From Clytia hemisphaerica (taxonomy: Eukaryota; Cnidaria; Hydrozoa; Leptothecata; Clytiidae), in assembly GCA_902728285.1 (NCBI GenBank), contig CACVBU010000474.1, positions 1 to 64,000 of the forward strand: a stretch of 64,000 bases of DNA. The letters run 5' to 3'. Numbering within the stretch: the first letter of the stretch is position 1; each line of letters starts with the position of its first letter. The notes under the pieces are model-generated. The model was not told the DNA's origin and searched no databases. It saw nothing but the letters and a program-made list of their open reading frames with translations. Shown in pieces: positions 1 through 12,309 of this stretch. Made by a program: the position numbers and the translations under genes.

Positions 1-3000
1 GAATTGCACCTTGAAAGTGAAATTATTAAAATGAACAGTTTAAACTTAAATAATTTCTGATTAAATTTAGATGGTCAGATTAGCGAAAAGTGAATTAATT
101 CATTCAGATTGGATTTTCAAAGTAAACTTGTAAACCTTCGAATGTCCCTAAATGAATAAAATGGGACGAGCTATAAAAATCAATGAAAACTCCGAATCTA
201 TTCTATTTCTGGCGAAAAAAAAAACGATCCACGTTAAAGGAATGCTGGGAAAAAAATATTAATTTCAAAACAAATGCTGGGAATAAATAATCTATTACTA
301 AAACCAAAAAAATCTATATAATTTAACAATTCTAATGTTTACATATTTTTTTCATAATTTAAAGTCAAAATTTACAAAAAATAAGTTGAAATTGATGTAA
401 TCACATCTGAGATAAATTACTTGAAGTTATGTTTGGAGGCAGATATGGCGAGGTCTTCTGATGGTATTCTATATTCCGAGTTATCTTTACCAGTCAACCA
501 ATAGGTGGTCATTCGTCCTTTACCTTTGACTTCACGTTCACCACGACAAATGGATTGATAACCACCAAGGCTTTCCAATACTGTATAAGTGCTTTCCGAC
601 ATGTGAATTTTCAAAGCTGAAAAGTTCGAAAATTAAGGATAGTTAACATTCAATAAAATATTTATCCGAATTTTTGGAAATCAAACACTCGGTAAAAGTA
701 AGAGTACCAAAGGAGAGGTCTGACAAAGATATTTCAATTCTATAGCAACTAGAATAAATATCAAAATAAATTTTTGATGGTTACTATAGTCTCATAAAAA
801 AATCACGTGGATTATTAGAGGTTTTCAAACAAAAGATATCGTAAGACTGTTGAATATTTTAAAAAGTTTAGATAAATCTCAGCATCTAGTGTAATCTCTG
901 TATAGCAACATTATTTCTAATGTCCGTTACCAATAGCAACATAAATTCAATCTCCAAACAAGAAACTTAGAAGTCGAGGGTCCAGTAAGTCCAACAAATA
1001 GAAGTGTCTGCCTTTTAAAAGAGCATTTATTTTAGGGGTCTGTCTAAGTTCCAAGGCCAACACCATGAAATTAAAAGTGGGGGTGGGGCAATGAATATAG
1101 AGTCTGGCACAACCAAAAATTTTTACTTTGCAAGAAGGTGGGGGGAGGGGAGTTCATGACCCCCTTTGACCCCCCCCCTTGTCCCCCGGTGACGTGGGCC
1201 CTGAGTTCGGAAATACACTAAAGTATATGCAGAATACAATAAAAACTCACCATAACCACCACTTTCCATACGAGAAGCTGTATTCATTGTATCACCAAAC
1301 AAACAATAACGCGGCATTTTCGAGCCGACAACACCGGCCACAATGGGTCCAGTATTCAGTCCCATACGAAGCTGTACTTGAGAGCCGGGCATGTTTTTGT
1401 ATCCAACGCCATCGATGGTCGTCATAAGGGCCAGTGCCATGGACGCAATTTCGCCGGCATGATTGTCACCGTTACGTGTCGGTAATCCCGAGGCCACGAC
1501 GTCTATTTAGCGGAAAATATCATAGGTTTAGGGTTTACTTGGGTACCAACATAGGTATAACTTTTAACTTAAGTTAGCACAGTGTTTCTTACACCTATCT
1601 TTTACTTTTCGAGAACACCATTAAACTCTCTTAGCTATTTACAATAATTTCCGATAACGGAAATTTTTTAGCAATAAAATCGAACTAGATTCCATGTGAC
1701 TAAATAAGGTAAGGCAAATTCTACCAAAAAATGATTTCTATATATGAAAAAAATAAATACAAACTATAAAGTGATGAAAAGAAAAACAACCAAATTCAGA
1801 CTTACAGCAGTCTCCGATAGTTTCCACTTTGTAACAATCGAAAGATTCGATAATATCATCCATAATCGAATATAAGTCGTTTAATAATTCGACCACTTGA
1901 TAAGGTGAAGCGTCTGAGCAAATTTGACCAAAACCAACACAATCACTGGAGAAAAGGAAGATAGAAGTTGTATAAATACAAGGAAACCCTGGTATAAGCG
2001 AGTTGATGTTGTAAAGGCGTTTTCCTGCAGTGGAAACGGTAAGTTATTGCTTTGTTTGGATCTTGACCCACTAAGGTAAATCAGTATTTTTAGGGATTCA
2101 TACCTTGTAAGGAAATCACACTTGATAATTATATGTAATCAGAATGTCCAAGTTCAAACAGTGTAGAGACATCCTCCAAATTGCCCGATGATGGGAGAAG
2201 AATCTCTCCAAAAGTACATAGCCAAACTTAAATTTCGTGATCCAAGTCACGATAAAACTTCCAATATAGTATTTTTAAAGTCAGCAGCGATTTTATGATA
2301 TGAAAATCAAAATCAAAACAACTAAGTCGTATAAGTACCTGAAATAGATGGTAACGCTAGCAAAGTATTCTGGTTGAGGATTCTTTCCTAATTTCAATTC
2401 TTCAGCGATCAACGGTGGCAACATCTTGCTAAGAAGTAAGTCTCCTTTCTCTTTCTCTACAATAATATCAGCAGTACGTTCTGCGACGATAGATTCTAAG
2501 CTAGTTGTGTATTGCTCCATCAATTCGATCAAGTTATCCATCAATTCACCGCGATGTGGACAGATTTTACCGAGTTCCGACAAACAATATTTAAATTCTG
2601 GTCTGCATTTTGGATCTTCGTTCCAGCATAGTTCGATAAGTTGCATCAGCATTGAGGCTTGTTTTTTCTTCATTGGGCAGTTCGTCTTCTTCGACGGTCG
2701 GACGCAAACAATCGACAGCCATTTTCTCGTAGTCACGGCATTGCTAAAAGAGGGACGGAGATGAATTCTAAAAGATTGACTTTAACTCAATTCAATTCGA
2801 ATAAAACTTTCACTATTAACTTTAATATAGATGTCTTCTAAAAATAAAGAAAAATAGATCACCCTTTAAGTTGTGAACAGTTTGCATGTATTTAGGGGCG
2901 GAACGGGAAAAAGTAGGTCTCTTTTACAAGAACGATCTATACTTCCATGGATTGTACTTCAAACATTCTTATAATTTTGCGCGGCAAGCGCTTCGTTATA

Positions 3001-6000
3001 CACATGAATGTTGATACCATTCATCACTCAAAGAAAATATTAAAACATAACCCATTCTGTCCATTTTTAAAGTTTTTTCTCATTTTCATATTCAATTTTC
3101 AGAGAATTGTTTTAAGGCTTACGTCGATCCACTCAAATTATTCTTTCCCAACGAGGTGTAGCTTTTAATGATAATGTGTTTGTTGAACAACCATTAAAAG
3201 AGTGCTCAATACTTTTCGTAGAGCAAATTCAATAAAGTTTTATTTCAAAAATCACCATGTAAAATACACTACTAAAAGTTTCATGCTACATACGCAATCA
3301 TCAGATGTATCAGCTTTTAATGATATATTTTTCCCATCAATAGAAATGTAAATTTTTGAACTTCCAATTTTTGAAGGTAATTTTAAGGTGAATTAAAACA
3401 TAAGAAATTATACTCACAATAAGTTTCAATGTTTTTCCGGGGTCAATGAGTCTACCAACAATTTGAACAATTTCAGCTGGTCCTAAATGATCCACCTCGT
3501 GGTATGGATGCTGACGTGTGCACATTTCAACCATGATGATAGCAAAACTACAGACAGAAAGAATTAAAAGAAATTTAACATCATTTTGTTTACACTTCAC
3601 ACAGCTCCAGGTTTAGGCTCTACGAATTAAGAAAATGTGACCATATGATCCCAGGGGAAGGGATACCTAGGCAAGTAAAGGGTACGGGTAATTGTTGCCC
3701 TTGAGGGTACCTTCTTGGAGCCTGGAGCTCCCTGTAAAGGTTAAGAAAATTAGCACATTAAATCTCAGTCCAACAAGGGTCGAAAGAGTAGGAAAATTTC
3801 AGCTTTCTGCTCCTTCGAAAATCGAAATTTAGTCAAATTGGTACAAATTAGTCTCATTAAGGCTCGAAAAATACGCTTTTTTCTACTTTACCTCCTTTTA
3901 GACCCGCACGGGTCTGAACGTCGAAAGTTGGGCGGTGCATACCCGTCAGCTCACACCCCTGATACCCCGGGCATATAATTCACTGGAAATTAGGGTATGG
4001 TCGACTGCATTTAACGTTAGACGATGTTATCGTCCGTTACAGTGATAGTGAAAGCGGGAAAATATGGCGGTATGGCGGTATACAGAAAAAAATCGGAGTT
4101 GGCAAACTTTACCGACTGTAAACTATTTTCGGCAAAAAACCCGTTTGCGAATTTTCTTCGGCTTATTTCTTAGATAGTGATTTGTCTTATATAAATATAG
4201 TATACTATAGCATAGTCTAATTTAACCTTTAGAGTGTTAATGAAAATGTCTCTCTTAAAATACCTGTACATATCGCCAGCTCTTGATCCATAACCAACAT
4301 GATCGAGATGAGAGACGCCAGTTGCTGCAATCTCTGGTGCTGTCCACAATAATGAACTATTCGGTTTGACAGAAAAATGATTTAACGGTTAAAATTGCTA
4401 ATATTTAATGCGTAAAACCAGAAACTTGGCCGAGTTTCGAAGCTGTCCACAATAAGGAACTATTGGTGTGACAGAAAAAACGGCGAAATGAATAAATCCT
4501 ACTGGCTTTGGAAAAACAGAAATTTGATATCTATTTTAAGACGAATTGTCTACGTTTTGTTCAGCTTGTACACTTTTCATTTCAATTAAATATTGAATTC
4601 AGTACGAACACTTCGCCCACGTATGGATGTCTTTAAAACATGGCTTTTTAACTTTTTGTGTTTCAAAGAAAGATCTTCATATTTGAATCTATTAATTTGT
4701 TAGCTTAAATTTTAGTCATTTTAATAATTTGCTCAGCATTTTTATACCCATTCCCAAAAGAGAAAAATTCATCTAACTTTTTTTAACTTTTTGCGTTTCA
4801 AAGAAAGATCTTCATATCTGAGTCTAATAATTTGTTAGCCTAATTTTTGCTCAACATTGTTATACCCATTCCCAAAAGAGAAAAATTCATCCACTTGCCT
4901 GAATCGAAAATCAAACTTTTGTTTTAAGGTTATATGGAATTCGACCCTTCTGTAAGTAACTTACTAATAATCACATTCATCCAATTCGTTGAACCTTGGT
5001 AAACTAACACCGATTCCGTTTTCTGGTGAAAAGACACGAACACCTTCTTGACCAGATTTGAAAGATTTCAGTCCATAATCTAAATGATAGGATTATATAA
5101 AATTAAATTAAATGTTTTGTCCCAAACAGCCAGTGGTATCCGGTGGAAGAGGGATTTTAGAGGATTTTCAGTTTTTCGTAACTTTTTCCATTATCGAAGA
5201 AAACGATCGATTCAAATTTTCTACCGTGATGGCAGTTCTTCTTAGTTACAAACATTCAAACACAGATATCATATTCTTTTACACACTAGATAGGCTAACT
5301 GCTACAGATTTCCCGTGGAACTCTGTCCAGTTTCGAAGTCGGCAATGTTGTTTTCCAATTCATCTTACATTTTCGAGCGTTCGAATTTCAAACATTCGAA
5401 TCGTGCTTTTGCAATTGAAAACAAGATGGCGGACTAGTAAGCTCTAAAACTGGACACGCTTCCTGTTTTCGGGTAGCCCGATCCAGTCAAGTAGATTGAG
5501 ATCACTAGTTACAAAACTTTGCCAAATAGACTTCTTTTTAAAATAGTGTGCAGAAAATTAGGTACACAGCCTGACACAGCTGATTTCTTAAAAATTTTCA
5601 TATTTTTTTCTTCTCAGTCCATTTTGAAGATTTTTTTGCTACACATGAGATAGTAAAGCCTCACCTAGTAGGTTTTTTTTTATTTAATTCTTGAGGCGAC
5701 GAAAAATGCACAAAAACTTACCAGAAAGTTTGATAGTCCATCGATTATCAACCAAACAGTTAGAGCTCTTCAAACGACCATGTGATCCAATATCTGTGTT
5801 TTGTAAATACATCATTCCTCGACAAATATCCTGCAAGTACGAAAAGGATGTGATTCAATCATTTCTGAGGTCCATGCCTTGAACCAATTTTTTGGATAAT
5901 TCTACTAAGGGGTCTGTAAGTATCAGAGTACCAGTTTTGATTAGGCATTATCGGAATGTAATTTGCATCTTGAATTTAAATTAGATAGTCGACTTTCTGC

Positions 6001-6712
6001 AAAACCACCGTTAGATATGTAAGAGACAGCAGAAACAGAGGAAGTGCTTTTATGATTGTATTGACAGTGGAAGAAAGCCATCGAATTGACTTTAAACAGT
6101 CGACTTTTATCAAAAACGAGAAATAGGAAAGGTAGAAATTTGGACTTCTAAACTAGAGCTTCGAACAAAACAAAAAGTTCTCAGAGTGTGTCAACTATAA
6201 ACAAACCAACCTTTAACATTGAGTATCTGAAATCCCATCCAAGATCGATGTCATCATTGGACAAAATATCTTCCAAGCTGCCTTTACCACAAACTTCATT
6301 CAAGATGGCCACGTGGTCAGTATCGATGCAAGCTCCAATGAAGAGACAGAGATTCGGATGTTTGATGTCTCTCATTTCTTTCACTTCCCATCTCAATTGA
6401 TCGTTCAACTCTACGTTTTCTTTACGAATCAATTTAACAACAATGTCTCTTCCATTCCAATTACCTAAATGGAGAAGCAGAGATTATTAAAAGTTTCTCT
6501 AATACGAGAGTTTCAACCTTAGCGGATCGCCATAAACAAGGGTGGCGCTTCAATTTTTCTTGAATCATTGTAACGACAGAGTATTTTGTATACGTGAATT
6601 TACTGTCAAAGAGTTATAATTTTAAGAGGCTATGTTATGGACGTTAAAATGACGATATTTAGATATTTTATGTCACCTTGGAATACGATACAATGAATGG
6701 GATTGGATAATG

Positions 6713-6866
6713 ACCCTGGAAGAAGTTTCTCAATCCCAATCAACCAAAATCCTTGATCTGAGCTTTGAAACTGGTGCCCTAATGGTAGCACTACTCGATA
6801 AGGTGTAAATGTACCGAGAGCGCTAGATCAAATTGCGGATGTAGTTTTTTAGTCCAGGGTTTATTA
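6713..6866. mobile_element. Inverted-repeat element, family 2, internally deleted (unit A)
   Basis: Begins CCCTGGAAGAAGTTTCTCAA and closes near TCCAGGGT. Compared with 36021-36261 in unit C, about 91 bp are missing between two AGATC repeats. Unit B has the same deletion near 18722. Confidence 0.75.
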
Positions 6867-7775
6867 TCCAGTTTGGTGGATATAATTTTCTCAAATAACC
6901 CCAAAATTTGAACCGAATGTCCCCCCTTAAGGCGTGCTTCCGGGGAGCATCGTTATTCCTGGTTATTCCCGCTTACTTTTATATATCCCTGGACCAAGCT
7001 ATATCCGCCATCTTTGATCGAAGTTTTTTGAAAGTTGGTATCCGCGAAGAAAACATTGTAGTGTTTGAAACTTTGCCTACCGACAAACGGCGCTACATCA
7101 CTAGTGTACAAACGAAATAAGAACTAGCACTCTCTCCGCCGGTACCAATTTCAGGAAAACTCCGATCATAATATTTTGGTTGGCCGGCATTGAGTAACTT
7201 GGTCCTGGGATGTATAAAGATATATGTACAATGGTTATTCCTCACCTTGATTTACACAAACAGTTTTCTCTTCTCTCTGTTCACTCTTTCCTGAAACCAT
7301 ACTAATCATACTGATGAGAGACTTAGCACTACTCTTATTTTTCTTTTGGCGCATGCGTATAGTATCCCATTCAACCATCCAATCAGTGCTCATTAACTGT
7401 GCGTTCAATTCAATCTTCTTGTAATAAAGCCGACCAATATAGAACAAAACAGCAAGGATAGCTAAAGCAGCAAAAGCGGTCGGCGCTGCAATAACCGCAA
7501 TGTGTGTTTGACATCGACTTCCGGTGTGACTTGATTCACAGGTGCATAAACCGGAGCCGCTGTTTCCGTCCGAACATTTTCCAGTTACGCAATCGCACTT
7601 TTGGGAGCAATCTTTTCCATAATAGTCTGGCTTGCATTTACAGAAATCACCACCGGTGCAATTACCGTTCATCGCATGACAACCATACCTTAAATTGAAC
7701 AATACGCGATAAACTTATAGCTACATGGAAGGGATTTGGTATGCGGTCATTTGACGTCAATCAAATTTGTACTAG

Positions 7776-8274
7776 TAATCTCATGGTTAAGAGGGAAATT
7801 CGGGATAAATTTCCCGAGGTCAATTTTGAAATTTTTTGAAATTTCCCGAGTGCAACGAGGGAAATTTAAAACATTTCGAAATTTGACCGAGGGTAATTTA
7901 TCCAGAATTTCACGAAAATAAGCATGGGATTCCTGGTTAATCTCATGGTTGGGGTTGAAATTCTAGCAATTCTGAAAGACGTCAAATTTACACTGGAAAT
8001 CAATCTGAAACTTTAAAAAAGAGATCTGATAAAAGTCATAGAAGCGCGATTCGAGTTTTAATTGAATAATATTCCATTTAATTAAGCCTTCGAAGTTAGT
8101 AAGAAATTTGAAAAAGGTGATGAATTTCCAAACGATGGAAATTTCACTTTCGCGGGAAATTACAAAATCTAGGAGGGAAATTACAAAAGCTAGAAGGGAA
8201 ATTACAAGTTCGCGGGAAATTACAAATTAACGTAAGCTAAAACGTCAATCGAATTTCAATCAACCATGAGATTA
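7776..8274. mobile_element. Inverted-repeat element, family 1 (copy in unit A)
   Basis: Ends TAATCTCATGGTT and AACCATGAGATTA, about 500 bp, with internal GGGAAATTACAA short repeats and no coding capacity. It lies in the intron between cassette exons 22 and 23. It is absent from unit C at this place, so it marks the A/B lineage. Confidence 0.85.
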
Positions 8275-8638
8275 ATGTTACAAAGAACAAGTTCCAAAAA
8301 AGAATGCAGCGAGTGCAGTCAAGCAAATCAGTTGACAGCAAAACAATACTAATAGTGCCAATAGTGCTCGGGTAAGCATTTAGCGAGTCTATAACATACA
8401 AGTTGAACTTACTTCAGACACGTTGGAATGGCACAGTCATTGGTCGAATTATCTGTATTGATGTAAGCTTCATGACAAGTGCAATTTCCTGGCCTATAGG
8501 TAAAATAAATTACTATTGGTCTCGAGATTGTGATTTAAGTAATCTTTTATTCATTTTGAGCTAAAATTTGCTTTTCTCAATAGATTAACATCATTTGACT
8601 GATGCTGATCACAAAGAACGTTTTTATTAGACAGATAT

Positions 8639-9466
8639 GACCTCGTTCGCTAATAAGAATTGCACCTTGAGAGTGAAATTATTAAAATGAACAGTTTAAA
8701 CTTAAATAATTTCTGATTAAATTTAGATGGTCAGATTAGCGAAAAGTGAATTAATTCATTCAGATTGTATTTTCAAAGTAAACCTTCGAATGTCCCTAAA
8801 TGAATAGAATGGGACGAGCTATAAAAATCAATGAAAACTCCGAATCTATTCTATTTTTGGCGAAAAAAAACGATCCACGTTAAAGGAATGCTGGGAAAAA
8901 AATATTAATTTCAAAACAAATGCTGGGAATAAATAATCTATTACTAAAACCAAAAAAATCTATATAATTTAACAATTCTAATGTTTACATATTTTTTTCA
9001 TAATTTAAAGTCAAAATTTACAAAAAATAAGTTGAAATTGATGTAATCACATCTGAGATAAATTACTTGAAGTTATGTTTGGAGGCAGATATGGCGAGGT
9101 CTTCTGATGGTATTCTATATTCCGAGTTATCTTTACCAGTCAACCAATAGGTGGTCATTCGTCCTTTACCTTTGACTTCACGTTCACCACGACAAATGGA
9201 TTGATAACCACCAAGGCTTTCCAATACTGTATAAGTGCTTTCCGACATGTGAATTTTCAAAGCTGAAAAGTTCGAAAATTAAGGATAGTTAACATTCAAT
9301 AAAATATTTATCCGAATTTTTGGAAATCAAACACTCGGTAAAAGTAAGAGTACCAAAGGAGAGGTCTGACAAAGATATTTCAATTCTATAGCAACTAGAA
9401 TAAATATCAAAATAAATTTTTGATGGTTACTATAGTCTCATAAAAAAATCACGTTGATTATTAGAG
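8639..9466. repeat. Truncated fourth duplication unit
   Basis: It begins with the same left-edge sequence (GACCTCGTTCGCTAATAAG) as units B and C, and loses homology after TTATTAGAG at 9466. It contains only the orphan terminal exon. Confidence 0.9.
9063..9262 (-). pseudogene. Orphan fourth copy of the terminal cyclase exon
   Basis: This copy encodes the same 65 residues plus stop as the last receptor-cyclase exon, with the acceptor (CTTTTCAG) retained. The homologous stretch runs from 8639 to 9466 and then stops abruptly in unrelated sequence, so the preceding ten exons are missing. Its flanking bases (for example GAGAGTG and ACGTTGATT) resemble copy C rather than A or B. It is therefore the broken beginning of a C-like unit that followed A. 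It cannot make a cyclase alone. Confidence 0.9.
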
Positions 9467-9743
9467 GACCTTAGGATCTGAGGATCCAAATGTTCAAAAA
9501 TGGTCCAGTAGGGCTTGAAATATAGCCTAGAAACCAATAAATCCCTCCCAGATCGAAATAATCGATGAAATCAAGTTGAGGGCCTAAAATTGACATTCTC
9601 GCCCGAACTTCAATTTTCGAAAAATGGTAAATTAGCCAAAAGTGCAAATATATTATGGCACGGATTGTAGTCTCCTTTTTTAATGTGAGAAATATATTTC
9701 AGACATTGTACAACCTTTTCGATAACTATTGTATCGTTCGTTA

Positions 9744-9964
9744 AAGGGAAGAAATCTTCGCGGAATTTGATTTCACGGTTCACAGCTCAAAATTCGGAAG
9801 TTTCACGGAATTTAATTTTGCGGTTGAGAGGAATTTTTGTTTAAATATGGCTTATTTTGCCCCAAAAACACCAATTCTATAGGTGATTTTCTAAATCATG
9901 AGAATATTCTTGTTTCGCAGAATTTAATTCCGCGATAATTTATTCCGCGAAAACTTCTTCCCTT
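9744..9964. mobile_element. Short inverted-repeat element with CGCGGAATTT motifs
   Basis: Ends AAGGGAAGAAATCTTCGCGG and CCGCGAAAACTTCTTCCCTT are near-perfect inverted repeats around a 220-bp non-coding body. Related fragments (GTGAAAACTTCTTTCCCTTT) appear at 23450-23660. Confidence 0.75.
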
Positions 9965-10840
9965 GGTAAAAGCGGGAAAATATATATGAGCCGAGTTTAA
10001 AGCCGCATTGGTGGTAGAGTTTCGAAATCATGGTGGAGAATTTATCACAGGGAAAGTTTTCTACAGCGAAAAATTAGGTTGTAGAAAATATAATTTTCAT
10101 TACCAACCCCTTTACATAACAGCTAGGAAGTTGATTCTCGCAATTCTGTGGGAGGAGATTGTATATGCAGCAAATCATAAAAAAGTGAGCTATAAGGGGC
10201 TGGGTATGAATTTGGTTGTCACCAACAGATCTAATGCTAAGTAAAATCTGAGAACAAATTAAGTTAGTCACGTATGAAATGGAGTAACTGAAATCCAAAC
10301 ACAAGCTTTAGTTGGAAAAAATGCTATGACCACATCCCGAAATCGGATCTTAAACTTTAAAGGAAACAGTGGCTTACTCTATGTAAGCATCTGAATTGAA
10401 TTAAATTTCTTTGAACACCTTCCTGTAACCTGTAACCTGATACGAATTCTTTAGCCAGAGCATTGTATTTTAAAGTTATTTCATTGGGCAAGTGGGATTT
10501 TAAGGGAATTTCTCTCGGTTCTTAAATTTCAAAAATTTCTTAAAATTCAAAAGCTCAACAATATCCAGTGGGTAAATTGCGATTTAGCCGTTAATCGCAC
10601 GATGAGTTATTTTTTCTTCTTTGGCACGCCTTCAAAGAGAGCAATTAATCGTTAATCACACTCTTCAATGAGGCGCCAATATTTACAAAATTGATTTTAA
10701 TGTTTTTTCTTACATTTTTTTTGCATCGAACGTTTTAATTGCATTCGAAATTTATTTTGTGAGAAAGAAAATCAATAAACAACAATAAAAGAAAGACATA
10801 AAGAGAAGAGAATAATATAAAACTCTCAGTGTAATTTCTG

Positions 10841-11336
10841 TAATCTCATGGTTGATTGAAATTCGATTGACGTTTTTGCTTACGTTAATTTGTAATTTCC
10901 CGCGAACTTGTAATTTCCCTCCTAGCTTTTGTAATTTCCCTCCTAGATTTTGTAATTTCCCGCAAAAGTGAAATTTTCATCGTTTGGAAATTCATCACCT
11001 TTTTCGACTTTCTTACTAACTTCGAAGGCTTAAGTAAATGGAATACTATCCAATTAAAACTCGATTCGCGTTTCTATGACTTAGTTGACCTCTTTTTAAA
11101 TTTTCAGATCGATTTCCAGTGTTAAATTGACGTCTTTCAGAATTGTTAGAATTTCAATCCAAACCATGAGATTAACCAGGAATCCCATGCTTGTTTTCGT
11201 GAAATTCTGGATAAATTACCCTCGGTCAAATTTTGAAATGTTTTAAATTTCCCTCGTTGCACTCGGGAAATTTCAAAAAATTTCAAAATTGACCTCGGGA
11301 AATTTATCCCGAATTTCCCTCATAACCATGGGATTA
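10841..11336. mobile_element. Inverted-repeat element, family 1 (opposite orientation, in spacer)
   Basis: Reverse-complement copy of the element at 7776-8274, with the same ends and the same internal GGGAAATT motifs. Its flank also shows GATTACTAGTAC, like the flank of the unit A copy, so the true terminus may extend a few bases. Confidence 0.85.
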
Positions 11337-11673
11337 CTAGTACTAATTTTCAATATTTTATTTTCAATATTTGTATAAGAGTTTCATGAACTTTCAGGAA
11401 GGAATTTCAGGAAAAATACTTTTCATTGGGGTCATAGCATAATTAGGTTACTGTAGCGTGTTTTTTTTGCACAGTTGACCACGAAGGTTTTTTCTCGTGA
11501 TTTGCGGAAAGAAGAATGGTGTGGTTTTAGTGTTTTGAAACGAGAAAAAAGAAACATTTTTTAGCTCGCTAAAAAAGCGGGAGGAGTTTTACCACATCTA
11601 AAAATTTAGACCTAAATTTAGATATGTCACTATGTCAATGGTGAATGAACTATATTAAAACCTAATATTGTTA

Positions 11674-11833
11674 TTTATAGCCCTGCAATACAACTGTCAA
11701 TCATTTTTAAGAAAACTGATTGGATGATTAATGTCACGTGGCCGGTCAATATTTCTCCATAGTGACCAGTTATGAAATTGACATCATTAAAAATGTCAAT
11801 TACTTTTATTATTTTATTTTGCAGGGCTATAAA
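11674..11833. mobile_element. 160-bp inverted-repeat element
   Basis: Perfect 15-bp ends TTTATAGCCCTGCAA and TTGCAGGGCTATAAA around a non-coding core, just outside the left edge of unit B. Confidence 0.8.
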
Positions 11834-12309
11834 TGGATTATTAACCTCAGAAGCCTGTCTCTCTTGCAAAATATCGACCTCGTTCGCTAATAAGAATTGC
11901 ACCTTGAAAGTGAAATTATTAAAATGAACAGTTTAAACTTAAATAATTTCTGATTAAATTTAGATGGTCAGATTAGCGAAAAGTGAATTAATTCATTCAG
12001 ATTGGATTTTCAAAGTAAACTTGTAAACCTTCGAATGTCCCTAAATGAATAAAATGGGACGAGCTATAAAAATCAATGAAAACTCCGAATCTATTCTATT
12101 TCTGGCGAAAAAAAAAACGATCCACGTTAAAGGAATGCTGGGAAAAAAATATTAATTTCAAAACAAATGCTGGGAATAAATAATCTATTACTAAAACCAA
12201 AAAAATCTATATAATTTAACAATTCTAATGTTTACATATTTTTTTCATAATTTAAAGTCAAAATTTACAAAAAATAAGTTGAAATTGATGTAATCACATC
12301 TGAGATAAA

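Larger units (their letters stand above)
417..8493 (-). pseudogene. Receptor cyclase cytoplasmic cassette, copy A (11 exons, frameshift before the linker)
   Basis: Exons 8413-8493, 7246-7688, 6211-6464, 5722-5830, 4965-5079, 4264-4356, 3418-3547, 2339-2743, 1806-1945, 1251-1502 and 417-616, matching exons 22-32 of the intact gene. The run of T at 2662-2667 has six bases where B and C have five, which breaks the frame in the C-terminal lobe of the kinase homology domain. The beta-3 Lys region, broken in B, is intact here. Splice sites, cyclase motifs and the stop codon are kept. No ectodomain exons of its own exist, so it is a decayed duplicate or an alternative 3' end reached by long-range splicing. 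The homopolymer context also allows a sequencing error. Confidence 0.85.
1..8637. repeat. Segmental duplication unit A
   Basis: This is the full tandem unit, starting about 420 bp past the cyclase stop codon and ending in the intron upstream of exon 22. It is nearly identical to 11876-20426 in exons and introns, with most differences being 1-nt homopolymer indels. The window's first base falls just inside the unit's left edge. Confidence 0.93.
9467..11875. other. Spacer between duplication units, no gene seen
   Basis: Unique sequence between the truncated unit and unit B. It holds three inverted-repeat elements (listed separately) and no exon that I can support. Short open frames at 10008-10304 on both strands overlap each other and look random. 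It probably represents the region that originally lay downstream of the gene's 3' end. Confidence 0.6.

Noticed and set aside
1179-1427. Plus-strand frames opposite the cyclase exons (also 2426-2764, 7504-7698 and their copies)
   Set aside because: They are shadows of minus-strand exons whose translation carries unmistakable cyclase, kinase-homology and EGF motifs.
5112-5447. 111-codon plus-strand frame, also present at 17004-17339 and 34419-34754
   Set aside because: Conservation is only that of the whole duplicated unit, including intron sequence. It is antisense to the receptor gene with no motif, so I treat it as intronic chance.
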